Shown here in pieces: positions 1-7,155 of a stretch of DNA of 13,493 nt (position 1 is the first letter of the stretch; each line of letters opens with the position of its first letter). This stretch comes from Candidatus Saccharimonadota bacterium (GTDB lineage Bacteria > Patescibacteriota > Saccharimonadia > Saccharimonadales > UBA10212), in contig JAQGHE010000031.1 of the NCBI GenBank assembly GCA_028288985.1, positions 1-13,493 on the forward strand. The letters are read 5' to 3'. The notes beneath the pieces are model-generated. The model was not told the DNA's origin, did no database searches, and saw nothing but the letters and a program-made list of their open reading frames with translations. The position numbers were made by a program, and so were the translations under genes.

Positions 1-1670
1 CGGAAGCTTATATCCCGCGGTCTGACACCTACATCGAAAAGGACAGTGATATCAATGAGGAGATTGACCGCCTGCGCCACGCCGCTACCTCTGCACTATT
101 ATCGCGTAAGGACGTAATTATCGTAGCCAGCGTGAGCTGCATCTACGGCATCGGTTCGGTGGAGGATTACGGCAGTATGGCCGTTAAGATCAAAGTTGGG
201 GAAAGGCGTCTGCGCGATAAGCTACTGCGGCTGCTAAATGACATCCAATATGCGCGGAACGATATAGACTTTCACCGCAGCACTTTCCGGGTACGCGGAG
301 ATGTGGTTGATATCTTCCCGGCCGGCGAAGAAGCCGCTTACCGCGTGGAGTTTTTCGGTGACGAGGTAGAGCGTATCACCCAGATTAATCCGCTGACCGG
401 GGAGATTGAGGCTAATTTGAAAGAGAAAACCATTTTCCCGGGGTCGCACTACGTTACGCCCCACGAAAAGCTGGTGCGCGCGCTTGTAAAAATCAAAGAA
501 GAAACTGCCGAGCGCCTGGCACTATTTAAAAGCCAGGGCAAACTGCTGGAAGCCCAGCGCTTGGAGCAGAGAGTCAATTTTGACGTAGAGATGCTGGAAC
601 AGACCGGCTTTGTGAAGGGAATCGAGAACTACAGCCGCTATCTGACCAACCGCGAACCCGGTGAGCAGCCGGCAACACTGATGGATTATTTCCCGGATGA
701 TTTCCTGATGTTCCTGGACGAATCACATATGACAATCCCGCAGGTGCGCGGTATGTACCACGGCGACAGATCCCGCAAGGAAGTCCTGGTAGAGCATGGT
801 TTCCGCCTGCCCTCAGCGCTGGATAATCGCCCGCTGACCTTTACGGAGTTTGAGAGACATCTTAACCAGACGGTTTACGTTAGCGCTACGCCCGTTGAGT
901 ACGAGTTGTCGCGCAGCCCCACTCCGGCCCAGCAGGTGATACGGCCCACGGGTTTGCTTGACCCGATTATTGAAGTCCGCCCGGTTAAGGGCCAGATTGA
1001 CGACTTGATCGCTGAAATCCGCGACAGGACCAAAAAAGGTCAGCGGGTACTGGTGACCACCCTGACTAAGCGCATGAGCGAGGATTTAAGCGAGTTCCTG
1101 AAAGAACTTGATATGAAGGTGGCCTACATTCATAGTGAAGTAGACACACTGGAGCGCACGGACATTCTGCGCGATCTGCGGCTGGGAGTTTACGACGTGC
1201 TAGTCGGTATTAACCTGCTGCGGGAAGGCTTGGATCTGCCGGAAGTCAGCCTGGTAGCCATCTTAGATGCCGATAAAGAAGGCTTTTTGCGCAGTGAGCA
1301 GGCCCTGATCCAGACGGTTGGCCGCGCAGCCCGCCACCAGGAAGGGAGCGTAATCATGTACGCCGATCGTATCACCGGGTCGATGCAGCGGACAATTGAC
1401 GAGACTAACCGCCGCCGCAAAATCCAAGAGAAATACAATACGGAACATGGTATTACGCCTACCAGCATTAGCCGGGAGATTGGTGAAATGCTGCCGCGGG
1501 CACCTCAGGAAGAAAAGCCCAAGCTGGATCTGCGCAAGATTCCAAAGGACGAGTATAAGCACTTGATAAAAGATCTGACGGCGCAGATGGACCTGGCGTC
1601 GGCTAATCTTGAATTTGAAAAGGCCGCGGACCTCCGCGACCTTATAGCTGAAATCAAAAGTAAGTTGTAA
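1..1670 (+). CDS. uvrB: UvrABC system protein B, 5' end missing
   Basis: UvrB is the damage-verifying, helicase-like subunit of nucleotide excision repair: UvrA loads it at lesions and it then recruits UvrC for incision. The open frame runs from base 3, just after the position of the tyrosine-rich beta-hairpin, so roughly the first 100 residues including Walker A lie outside the window. About 555 residues are present. Visible are the SDTYIEKDS and ASVSCIYGIG segments, helicase motif II DESH (near 716-727), YVSATP, motif V region GINLLREGLDLPEVS, motif VI region QTVGRAARH, and a C-terminal UVR helical pair (FEKAADLRDLIAEIK) that contacts UvrC. A GTG at 132 lies inside the conserved ASVSCIYG segment and is not the start. 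The gene ends with TAA and converges on the orphan gene at 1740-2204. Identification is certain; only the 5' end is unknown. Confidence 0.97.
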   Translation, partial: EAYIPRSDTYIEKDSDINEEIDRLRHAATSALLSRKDVIIVASVSCIYGIGSVEDYGSMAVKIKVGERRLRDKLLRLLNDIQYARNDIDFHRSTFRVRGDVVDIFPAGEEAAYRVEFFGDEVERITQINPLTGEIEANLKEKTIFPGSHYVTPHEKLVRALVKIKEETAERLALFKSQGKLLEAQRLEQRVNFDVEMLEQTGFVKGIENYSRYLTNREPGEQPATLMDYFPDDFLMFLDESHMTIPQVRGMYHGDRSRKEVLVEHGFRLPSALDNRPLTFTEFERHLNQTVYVSATPVEYELSRSPTPAQQVIRPTGLLDPIIEVRPVKGQIDDLIAEIRDRTKKGQRVLVTTLTKRMSEDLSEFLKELDMKVAYIHSEVDTLERTDILRDLRLGVYDVLVGINLLREGLDLPEVSLVAILDADKEGFLRSEQALIQTVGRAARHQEGSVIMYADRITGSMQRTIDETNRRRKIQEKYNTEHGITPTSISREIGEMLPRAPQEEKPKLDLRKIPKDEYKHLIKDLTAQMDLASANLEFEKAADLRDLIAEIKSKL

Positions 1671-1672
1671 GA

Positions 1673-1686
1673 GCGATAAAGCAGAG
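1673..1686 (+). repeat. Left copy of 14-bp inverted repeat
   Basis: The 14 bases GCGATAAAGCAGAG start two bases after the uvrB stop codon. Their exact reverse complement occurs at 2230-2243, so the two copies bracket the minus-strand orphan gene. No target-site duplication is visible outside the copies. A boundary of an acquired segment is one reading; chance is another. Confidence 0.6.
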
Positions 1687-1697
1687 ATTGTCTAGGC

Positions 1698-1729
1698 GGG
1701 AGCCGGCGGTTAAAATCCCGCCGGCTCCC
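1698..1729. terminator. Bidirectional hairpin between convergent genes
   Basis: A perfect 12-bp stem (GGGAGCCGGCGG paired with CCGCCGGCTCCC) closes an 8-base loop. It lies 28 bases after the uvrB stop and 11 bases beyond the stop of the convergent orphan gene. Neither side has a T-run, so it is a less than classical intrinsic terminator. Its position between convergent genes and very stable stem suggest it ends or protects both transcripts. Confidence 0.7.
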
Positions 1730-1739
1730 AAGGGTGGAC

Positions 1740-2204
1740 TTACGCCGCCGCCGCTTCGTTGAGTACCAGCGCTTCCGCGCCATCTTCTGAAAGCGGCTTG
1801 ATGACCAGCTGGACATCCGCCTGATCCAACACGGCCGAGATGATGGTGTGGCTGAGCTGATCGACGAGCCTTTGATTGACGGCGTCGACTGTCAGCACAG
1901 GCACCACGGTTACGCGGACAGTGTTGGTATCCAGCATGAAGCGCTGGATGCTTGACCTCCAGGGTTCCTTGGACAGAGCGTGGTAGATCGCCGTCGCCTC
2001 TGCCCCGAGGCGGGTTACATCGATGATGGACTTGCCGTGACTTCTTGTCTCCGGATTGCCCGGGATGAAGTGGTGCGCGATACCGCTTGTGCTGACGCGC
2101 GATCTGGTGAAGCGGAATGTCAGCGCTCGGCTGCGCATGTCCACATCAACCGAAGCGATCTGATCGCCGCTTGCGGTTTCCAGCTGGAACTTCCCGATCT
2201 CCAT
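1740..2204 (-). CDS. Orphan protein of unknown function, 154 aa
   Basis: I do not recognise this protein. It begins at ATG 2204 behind a strong ribosome binding site (GGAGGGAG, about 4 bases upstream) and a possible -10 box TACAAT at 2218-2223, which makes it a credible gene rather than a shadow frame. The 154 residues show no signal peptide or membrane helix. The first half looks beta-rich (LTFRFTRSRVSTSG, HHFIPGNPE). The second half alternates helix and strand (VRVTVVPVLTVDAVNQRLVDQ, ADVQLVIKPL), and the end is an alanine tail. It is poor in lysine and rich in arginine, and its 3' portion looks GC-richer than its neighbours (about 63% over 1741-1800). It points towards uvrB, is divergent from the gat operon, and sits between inverted 14-bp repeats, all consistent with a laterally acquired gene. 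Function unknown. Confidence 0.75.
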   Translation of the reverse strand: MEIGKFQLETASGDQIASVDVDMRSRALTFRFTRSRVSTSGIAHHFIPGNPETRSHGKSIIDVTRLGAEATAIYHALSKEPWRSSIQRFMLDTNTVRVTVVPVLTVDAVNQRLVDQLSHTIISAVLDQADVQLVIKPLSEDGAEALVLNEAAAA

Positions 2205-2217
2205 CGACTCCCTCCAG

Positions 2218-2223
2218 ATTGTA
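2218..2223 (-). promoter_or_regulatory. Possible -10 box of the orphan gene
   Basis: On the minus strand TACAAT lies 13 bases before the ATG at 2204, with the GGAGGGAG ribosome binding site between them. Transcription would start about 6 bases after the box. No convincing -35 box is seen at 16-18 bases, so this is tentative. Confidence 0.35.
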
Positions 2224-2229
2224 GAATTG

Positions 2230-2243
2230 CTCTGCTTTATCGC
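2230..2243 (-). repeat. Right copy of 14-bp inverted repeat
   Basis: CTCTGCTTTATCGC is the exact reverse complement of 1673-1686. It lies just upstream of the orphan gene's promoter region. The match stops at 14 bases on both sides. Confidence 0.6.
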
Positions 2244-2269
2244 AGTCCATGGCGTGAGAAGTCACTCCA

Positions 2270-2312
2270 TTGACAGGAATAACAATAGCATTTTGAAGGT
2301 GTTCTGTCAAAA
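2270..2312. promoter_or_regulatory. Nested inverted repeats upstream of the gat promoter
   Basis: Two interlocked dyads lie here: TTGACAG (2270-2276) with CTGTCAA (2304-2310), and TTTTGA (2291-2296) with TCAAAA (2307-2312). The shared right arm falls about 13 bases before the first TATAAT, where a regulator would cover the -35 region. An operator for the gat operon or for the divergent orphan gene is possible; no regulator is identified. Confidence 0.35.
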
Positions 2313-2324
2313 TCTTCATCTTCT

Positions 2325-2340
2325 TATAATCTGTTATAAT
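2325..2340 (+). promoter_or_regulatory. Tandem -10 boxes of the gat operon
   Basis: Two consensus TATAAT hexamers occur 10 bases apart, at 2325-2330 and 2335-2340. The second has the extended -10 form TGTTATAAT, which can work without a good -35, and none is obvious. From the second box RNA would begin near 2347, about 6 bases before the gatC ATG. From the first it would begin near 2337, about 16 bases before it. The leader would therefore be very short. Confidence 0.7.
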
Positions 2341-2352
2341 TTAACCTAAGAT

Positions 2353-2643
2353 ATGAGCAAATTAACCAGGGATGATGTCTTAAAATTAGCCCGTTTGAGC
2401 CGGCTTAGGCTTTCTGATGAAGAAATAGAAAAATTTCAAACTGAGCTGTCGGAAATTTTAGAGTATGTACAGCAGCTGGAAAATGTAGATGTATCGGGCC
2501 TTGAGCCGACTTATCAGGTGACAGGACTCGCTAATGTAACCCGCAAAGATGAGCCGATAGATTACGGAGTGACTCAAGAAGATTTACTGAAAAATGCTCC
2601 GGCCGTCGAGAACCATCAGTTTAAAGTAAAAAGGGTCTTATAA
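2353..2643 (+). CDS. gatC: Asp/Glu-tRNA amidotransferase subunit C
   Basis: GatC is the small structural subunit of the heterotrimeric GatCAB amidotransferase, which converts Glu-tRNA(Gln) and/or Asp-tRNA(Asn) into the correctly amidated tRNA in the cytoplasm. GatC wraps around and stabilises GatA and GatB. The 96-residue length is typical. The family pattern is complete: N-terminal helices with LTRDDVLKLARLSRLRLSDEE, the ILEYVQQLENVDVSGLEPT segment, and the C-terminal FKVKRVL. It is the first gene of the operon. It lacks a clear Shine-Dalgarno sequence and starts 12 bases after a TATAAT box, so it may be translated from a nearly leaderless RNA. The gatA start follows after a 3-base gap. Confident call. 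Confidence 0.95.
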   Translation: MSKLTRDDVLKLARLSRLRLSDEEIEKFQTELSEILEYVQQLENVDVSGLEPTYQVTGLANVTRKDEPIDYGVTQEDLLKNAPAVENHQFKVKRVL

Positions 2644-2646
2644 GCC

Positions 2647-4071
2647 ATGGCAGACTGGCCGACATTGTCTGATATTGCGTCCCAGGTTCAAGACGGGAAA
2701 GTTACGGCCCGCGAACTGGTAGAAAAGTCGCTGGTTGCTATCGAGGAGAATAAAGAATTCGACGCGGTCATATCGATGACTAGTGAACGCGCCCGCTCGC
2801 GAGCTGACGAAATTGATGTCCGCATTAAGAATGGGGAGCAAGTAGGCCGGTTAGCCGGTGTGCCTTTTATCGCTAAAGACAATTTTTTAACGCTCACCGG
2901 CAAGACTACGGCCGCCAGCAATATGTTAAAACCTTTCGAGGCGCCCTATCAGGCAACGGCCATTAACAAGCTGGAAGCGGAAGGGGCGATATGTGTAGCC
3001 AAAGCTAATTTGGACGCCTTCGCCCACGGCAGCAGCACCGAAAACAGCGATTTCTTCACCACCAAAAACCCCCACGATAAAGAGCGTGTGCCGGGAGGCA
3101 GCTCCGGAGGTTCAGCCGCCGCTGTAGCGCTTGGTGTCGTGCCTTTTGCGCTTGGGACGGATACTGGGGGCTCGGTCCGGCTGCCAGCCAGCTTCACGGG
3201 AGTAGTCGGCTATAAACCCAGCTACGGATTAGTCAGCCGCAGTGGGGTAGTGGCTATGGCTAGCAGCACCGATGTTGTCGGCCCCTTGGCCCGCAGTGTG
3301 GAAGACACCGCGCTGGTACTGGATATCATGGCCGGCAGAGACGATCTGGATTCAACCACCTTTGAGCGCGATAAAGAGCCTTACGGAAAGGACAGCCTTG
3401 ATCTAAGCGGCAAAAAGATCGGCGTGATCCGAGAGTACTTCGGTGAAGGTCTGGAGGCGGGAGTAAGGCAAAACATTGAAGCGGCGATTGATATGCTAAA
3501 TAGTGCTGGAGCCCAGGTGTCCGAGGTAAGTCTGCCCAGCGTACCGCTAGCTTTAGCCGTTTATTACATAATCTGCCCAGCAGAGGTCAGCAGTAACCTG
3601 GCCCGCTATGACGGCCAGCGCTTCGGCTACAATGCCCCGGATACCAAGAACCTGGATGAGAGTTATGAACTTAGCCGCGAACAGGGTTTTGGCGCCGAGG
3701 CCAAGCGCCGCATCATGATGGGAACTTACGTGCTCTCCAGCGGCTATTACGACGCCTATTACAAAAAGGCCCAGACTGTGCGGACTAAAATAAGGCAGGA
3801 GTTCGATAAGGCCTTCGAAGAATTTGATTTCCTGGTTGGGCCCACGGCACCAATGCCGGCCTTCAAAATAGGCGAACGCTCAAAAGATCCTCTGCAGATG
3901 TATCTGACGGATATCATGACTGTTGCGGCTAACATTAGCGGCAATCCGGCTATCAGCGTGCCGGCCGGTACCAGCGATAACCTGCCTGTCGGCCTGCAGA
4001 TTATAGGAAACTATAAGGATGACCGCCGCTTATTGGCCGCCGCTCGTGCTTACCAGGAGCTTGCCTCATGA
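2647..4071 (+). CDS. gatA: Asp/Glu-tRNA amidotransferase subunit A
   Basis: GatA is the glutaminase of GatCAB: it releases ammonia from glutamine (or asparagine) and passes it to GatB. The 474 residues carry the amidase-signature fold with its Ser-cisSer-Lys triad: Lys77 in FIAKDNF, Ser152 in PGGSSGGSAAAV, and the nucleophile Ser176 in GTDTGGSVRLPAS. The spacing matches characterised GatA enzymes, so activity is expected. ATG 2647 is chosen because it lies 3 bases after the gatC stop; the AAGGG at 2631-2635 is a rather distant ribosome binding site, so translation is probably coupled to gatC. The stop TGA overlaps the next start by four bases (ATGA), which couples translation to the membrane HEPN-like gene. 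Confident call. Confidence 0.97.
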   Translation: MADWPTLSDIASQVQDGKVTARELVEKSLVAIEENKEFDAVISMTSERARSRADEIDVRIKNGEQVGRLAGVPFIAKDNFLTLTGKTTAASNMLKPFEAPYQATAINKLEAEGAICVAKANLDAFAHGSSTENSDFFTTKNPHDKERVPGGSSGGSAAAVALGVVPFALGTDTGGSVRLPASFTGVVGYKPSYGLVSRSGVVAMASSTDVVGPLARSVEDTALVLDIMAGRDDLDSTTFERDKEPYGKDSLDLSGKKIGVIREYFGEGLEAGVRQNIEAAIDMLNSAGAQVSEVSLPSVPLALAVYYIICPAEVSSNLARYDGQRFGYNAPDTKNLDESYELSREQGFGAEAKRRIMMGTYVLSSGYYDAYYKKAQTVRTKIRQEFDKAFEEFDFLVGPTAPMPAFKIGERSKDPLQMYLTDIMTVAANISGNPAISVPAGTSDNLPVGLQIIGNYKDDRRLLAAARAYQELAS

Positions 4072-4493
4072 GTACTACGATCTTTCTGGCGCTTGGCATC
4101 GTCTTTGGCATTCTGGTGCTTTTTTTGCTAAGCAAGATCGGTGCCCGCTTCGGCGTGAAGGTGCAAAAAGGCCTTAACAAGGATTATTTTTTTGACCGAT
4201 GGTTTGAACTTTTAGCGCGCGTTAAATCATCCGAGGAAGGCATGGTGCTGGCGGTGATTGATGCCGATAAATTGCTCGACGAAGCCTTGAAGAAGCGGAA
4301 TTTCAGGGGTAAAACCATGGGCGAGCGGTTAGTTGCCGCCCAGCGGACAATCTCAGATAACGACGCCGTATGGTATGCCCATAAGCTTCGCAACCGTTTG
4401 GTGCACGAGCCCAATGTCCGCCTAAGAAAATCCGAAGCCCAGAATGCTCTGGCTGGCTTCAAAAAAGGTTTGCAAGACCTGGGGGCACTATAA
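4068..4493 (+). CDS. Membrane-anchored protein with HEPN-type RNxxxH motif
   Basis: This 141-residue protein lies between gatA and gatB. It overlaps the gatA stop (ATGA) and shares one base with the gatB start (TAATG), so it is translated with the amidotransferase. AGGAG at 4055-4059 is a good ribosome binding site. Residues 4-22 form one hydrophobic helix without a signal cleavage site, so the rest should lie in the cytoplasm. Residues 40-141 look all-helical and contain AHKLRNRLVHEP, where Arg108-Asn109-x3-His113 matches the Rx4H signature of HEPN ribonuclease or nucleotide-binding domains, with the polar residue after Arg that active members keep. The helix around ADKLLDEALKKR and the MGERL segment lie upstream of it. 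Known HEPN proteins often act on tRNA or other RNA. A role with tRNA or GatCAB is inference from position only; a non-catalytic scaffold is possible. Confidence 0.85.
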   Translation: MSTTIFLALGIVFGILVLFLLSKIGARFGVKVQKGLNKDYFFDRWFELLARVKSSEEGMVLAVIDADKLLDEALKKRNFRGKTMGERLVAAQRTISDNDAVWYAHKLRNRLVHEPNVRLRKSEAQNALAGFKKGLQDLGAL

Positions 4494-5983
4494 TGCCGAT
4501 TGCAGAAGAGATTAAGAAGGCTTACAAGCCGACGATCGGCATCGAATGCCATGTACAGCTAAAAACTAAGACCAAGTTGTTTGCGGCTGTCGGCAACGAC
4601 GCCCGGCAAGCACCACCCAATACTCTTATCAGCCACATTTGCGTAGGGATGCCCGGCGCCCTGCCGGTGCTTAACGAAGCCGCCATAGAACTGGCCGTCC
4701 GCGCCGCTTTTGCTCTGGGCTCTACGCCGCAGAAGTTCAGCCACTTTGACCGCAAGCACTATTTTTACCCGGATTTGCCAAAAGGTTATCAGATCACGCA
4801 GTACGCTAACCCGATTATCAAAGGCGGTCATGTGGACATTAATGTTGATGGAGAAACCAGACGCATCGGCATAACCCGCGCTCACCTTGAAGAAGACGCC
4901 GGCAAAAATATACATCCGGCCGGCGCTGACTATAGCCTAGTAGATCTAAACCGGGCCGGCACGCCTCTGCTAGAGATTGTCAGCGAACCTGATATCCATA
5001 GTCCTGCTGAAGCCAAGGCCTTTGCCCGGGAGCTTTATCTGCTCATGAAGTACGCCGGCGTCAGTGATGTGGATTTATACCACGGCAATATGCGCTTTGA
5101 CGTTAACACCAGCGTCAGCAAAACTAATGAACACGGCACCCGTACCGAGGTAAAAAACCTCAACAGCTTCAGAAGTGTTGAAGGCGCGGTTGCTTATGAA
5201 ATTGAACGCCAGATCGAACTGCTGGAAAAAGGCGAGAAGATAACTCAGGAGACCCGCGGCTGGGACGAGGCCAAGCAAAAGACGGTAAGCCAGCGGGGCA
5301 AAGAAGAAGCCGAAGACTACCGCTATTTCCCTGAGCCGGATGTTCCTCCCACCGAACTCAACGACGACTACGTAAAGAATATTCAAGAAAATCTCCCGAT
5401 TATGCCTGAGACCTGGAGAGAAAAGATGCACGATCTAAGCATCAACAGCTCTTCAATTGAGGCATTGCTGGATCGAGATAAGGAATATGGCCTAGACTAT
5501 CTTCAGCGAATTGAGGAAGGCCTAGCAATAGATAAGGATCTGGCGGGGTTCATCGCAAAATATATAGTTAATGATTATTTCAACTTGACGGATGAAATTA
5601 AGAGAAGGACAGCAGGCGCCCAACCCGCGGCTGCATATTTGCCAACAATTAAGCAATTTTCTGAGGTTTACAACTTGATTAAGGAGGGGAATTTAAACTC
5701 TACGAGCGCCAGCGTTCTACTTTTTAATTCCTGGACGCAAACCCCTGGCGCGGATCTAGTTGAGTACGCAAAGTCTAAGGACATGCTTCAAGTTTCCGAT
5801 GAGGGAGAGATTGAGAATATCGTAAGGAAAGTCCTTGCTGATAATCCGAAAGCTGCCGAGGATGTTAAGAGTGGCGAGGCCAAGGCTATCGGCTTTTTAG
5901 TGGGGCAAGTTATGAAAGAGAGCCAAGGCAAAGCCAACCCTGGGTTGGCCCAGCAAATCGTTAAAAAAATCTTGGGGGTTTAA
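4493..5983 (+). CDS. gatB: Asp/Glu-tRNA amidotransferase subunit B
   Basis: GatB binds the misacylated tRNA, activates the side-chain carboxylate with ATP and transfers ammonia from GatA. The 496 residues are normal length. The cradle domain shows IGIECHVQL, DRKHYFYPDLPKGYQITQ, ITRAHLEEDAGK, LVDLNRAGTPLLEIVSEPD and ELDYRYFPEPD-like (EDYRYFPEPDVPP) signatures. From about residue 350 the helical and YqeY-like tail that recognises the tRNA elbow ends in VGQVMKESQGKANPGLAQQIVKKIL. The cysteines many GatB proteins carry in CPVC and MRCD motifs are absent or altered (SHIC ending at Cys50; MRFDVN at 200-205), as in some other functional GatB enzymes. The start overlaps the preceding stop (TAATG) and has GGGGG as ribosome binding site. 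Confident call. Confidence 0.97.
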   Translation: MPIAEEIKKAYKPTIGIECHVQLKTKTKLFAAVGNDARQAPPNTLISHICVGMPGALPVLNEAAIELAVRAAFALGSTPQKFSHFDRKHYFYPDLPKGYQITQYANPIIKGGHVDINVDGETRRIGITRAHLEEDAGKNIHPAGADYSLVDLNRAGTPLLEIVSEPDIHSPAEAKAFARELYLLMKYAGVSDVDLYHGNMRFDVNTSVSKTNEHGTRTEVKNLNSFRSVEGAVAYEIERQIELLEKGEKITQETRGWDEAKQKTVSQRGKEEAEDYRYFPEPDVPPTELNDDYVKNIQENLPIMPETWREKMHDLSINSSSIEALLDRDKEYGLDYLQRIEEGLAIDKDLAGFIAKYIVNDYFNLTDEIKRRTAGAQPAAAYLPTIKQFSEVYNLIKEGNLNSTSASVLLFNSWTQTPGADLVEYAKSKDMLQVSDEGEIENIVRKVLADNPKAAEDVKSGEAKAIGFLVGQVMKESQGKANPGLAQQIVKKILGV

Positions 5984-5984
5984 A

Positions 5985-6875
5985 ATGGCCCAAAAAGTCA
6001 CTAAAGCGGTAATTGCGGCCGCCGGTTTCGGAACACGCTTTTTGCCGCAAACTAAGGCTATGCCTAAGGAAATGCTGCCGCTGGTTGATAAACCGATAAT
6101 CCAGTACGTAGTCGAAGAACTGGTTGATGCCGGCATCGAGGACATCATCATCGTTACCGGCTACCACAAGCGCTCCATCGAAGACCATTTTGATTATTTA
6201 AGCGCCGATCTGCGCAAAAATCTTAAGGACAGTGGCAAGCTTCAGATACTGGACAAAGTCAAAAGGATCTCGGACTTGGCTAACTTTGCCTATATCCGCC
6301 AAAAGGGCCCATATGGCAATGCTACGCCGCTTATCAACGCCGAGCACCTGATAGGTGATGAGCCGTTTGTGTTTGCTTTCGCCGATGACTTTGTCAAAGC
6401 TGAACCCAGCCGCTTTAAGCAGCTAATTGAAGTTCACGAGAGTCATGGTGGAAGCGTCCTAACATGCGTCCGTGCTAGGACTGAAGAGGATTACTCCCGG
6501 TACGGTATAGTCGGTGGAGATTTAATTACCCCTAGCCTCATGGACGTCAAAACAATAATCGAAAAGCCGGGGAGTTCTGCCAACGCTCCATCCGATTTCG
6601 CATCAGTCAGCGGCTATCTTTTTGAACCGGAGCTGTTCCGCTATCTTCACGAAGACGAGGAGAAACTGGAAGACGGGAAGGAATTTATCATGCAAACGTC
6701 GATTCAGCGCATGATCAATGATGGTCATAAGTTTTATGGCTGTGAAATTATGAATGGTAAATTTTATGACACCGGTAATAAACTAGAATATCTAAAAACA
6801 GTAGTTGATTTCGCCATCGCTCATGAGGAGTTAGGAGAAGACTTTAAGGCTTATTTGCGCGATTTGCGATTTTAA
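5985..6875 (+). CDS. galU: UTP-glucose-1-phosphate uridylyltransferase
   Basis: GalU makes UDP-glucose from UTP and glucose-1-phosphate, the activated sugar for surface glycans and glycolipids. The 296 residues match the family length. The nucleotide-binding loop AAGFGTRFLPQTKAMPKEMLP is at residues 11-31 (split here only by its own length), followed by DKPIIQYVVEE, IVTGYHKRSIEDHFD, the FADDF metal/nucleotide segment, IIEKPG and the C-terminal GNKLEYLKTVVDFAIAH. The start lies one base after the gatB stop, with GGGGG at 5974-5978 as ribosome binding site, so galU is read from the gat transcript. Its link to the amidotransferase is positional only. RmlA-like thymidylyltransferases are a remote alternative, but the length and motifs favour GalU. 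Confidence 0.93.
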   Translation: MAQKVTKAVIAAAGFGTRFLPQTKAMPKEMLPLVDKPIIQYVVEELVDAGIEDIIIVTGYHKRSIEDHFDYLSADLRKNLKDSGKLQILDKVKRISDLANFAYIRQKGPYGNATPLINAEHLIGDEPFVFAFADDFVKAEPSRFKQLIEVHESHGGSVLTCVRARTEEDYSRYGIVGGDLITPSLMDVKTIIEKPGSSANAPSDFASVSGYLFEPELFRYLHEDEEKLEDGKEFIMQTSIQRMINDGHKFYGCEIMNGKFYDTGNKLEYLKTVVDFAIAHEELGEDFKAYLRDLRF

Positions 6876-6878
6876 GTT

Positions 6879-6884
6879 TATACT
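6879..6884 (+). promoter_or_regulatory. Possible leaderless promoter (-10 box)
   Basis: TATACT begins four bases after the galU stop and ends 7 bases before the ATG at 6892. RNA would start on or next to that ATG. No ribosome binding site precedes the ATG, which fits leaderless initiation. The -35 region (TTGCGC at 6855-6860) is weak. Read-through from the gat operon is also likely. Confidence 0.4.
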
Positions 6885-6891
6885 TGCTCGT

Positions 6892-7152
6892 ATGGATACA
6901 GCTACACAAATTTTAGTCATCATAGTCAGTGCGATTTTAGCGATTTTCCTGATAGTTTTAATTGTAGCTATCGTGAATTTAACGAAGCTTTTAAAGCAAA
7001 TAAGGCAGCTTGCAAATCGGGCGGAGAGTGTCGCGGATTCCGTAGAATCGGCAGCTAACGTTTTCGAGCGTTCAGCATCCCCCTTGGCAATTCTCAAGAC
7101 CATCAGTAATATTGTGGAGCACGCAAGTAAAGTTAAGCGAAGAAAGGACTAA
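6892..7152 (+). CDS. Small membrane protein, DUF948/YtxG-like
   Basis: The 86-residue protein has a hydrophobic helix at residues 7-29, then a probable amphipathic coiled coil (LTKLLKQIRQLANRAESVADSVESAANVF) and a lysine/arginine-rich end (VKRRKD). This layout matches DUF948-type proteins such as Bacillus YtxG, and the next gene encodes a YtxH-like protein, as in the Bacillus ytxGH operon. The family is tied to stress and envelope functions without a known biochemical activity. The gene follows galU by 16 bases. It has no Shine-Dalgarno sequence and starts directly behind a TATACT box. The family assignment rests on layout and neighbour and is tentative; that it is a real gene is well supported by its coupling to the next one (3-base gap). 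Confidence 0.8.
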   Translation: MDTATQILVIIVSAILAIFLIVLIVAIVNLTKLLKQIRQLANRAESVADSVESAANVFERSASPLAILKTISNIVEHASKVKRRKD

Positions 7153-7155
7153 GTA

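Noticed and set aside
132..134. GTG as the uvrB start
   Set aside because: It falls within the conserved ASVSCIYG segment, and the frame continues with UvrB sequence to the left edge.
1980..2273. A 97-codon plus-strand frame opposite the orphan gene
   Set aside because: The minus-strand frame has a strong ribosome binding site and a more protein-like composition; this one is Arg/Cys-rich with no ribosome binding site.
2270..2275. TTGACA as the -35 box of the gat promoter
   Set aside because: It lies 49 bases before the first TATAAT, and no -10 box is found 16-18 bases after it.
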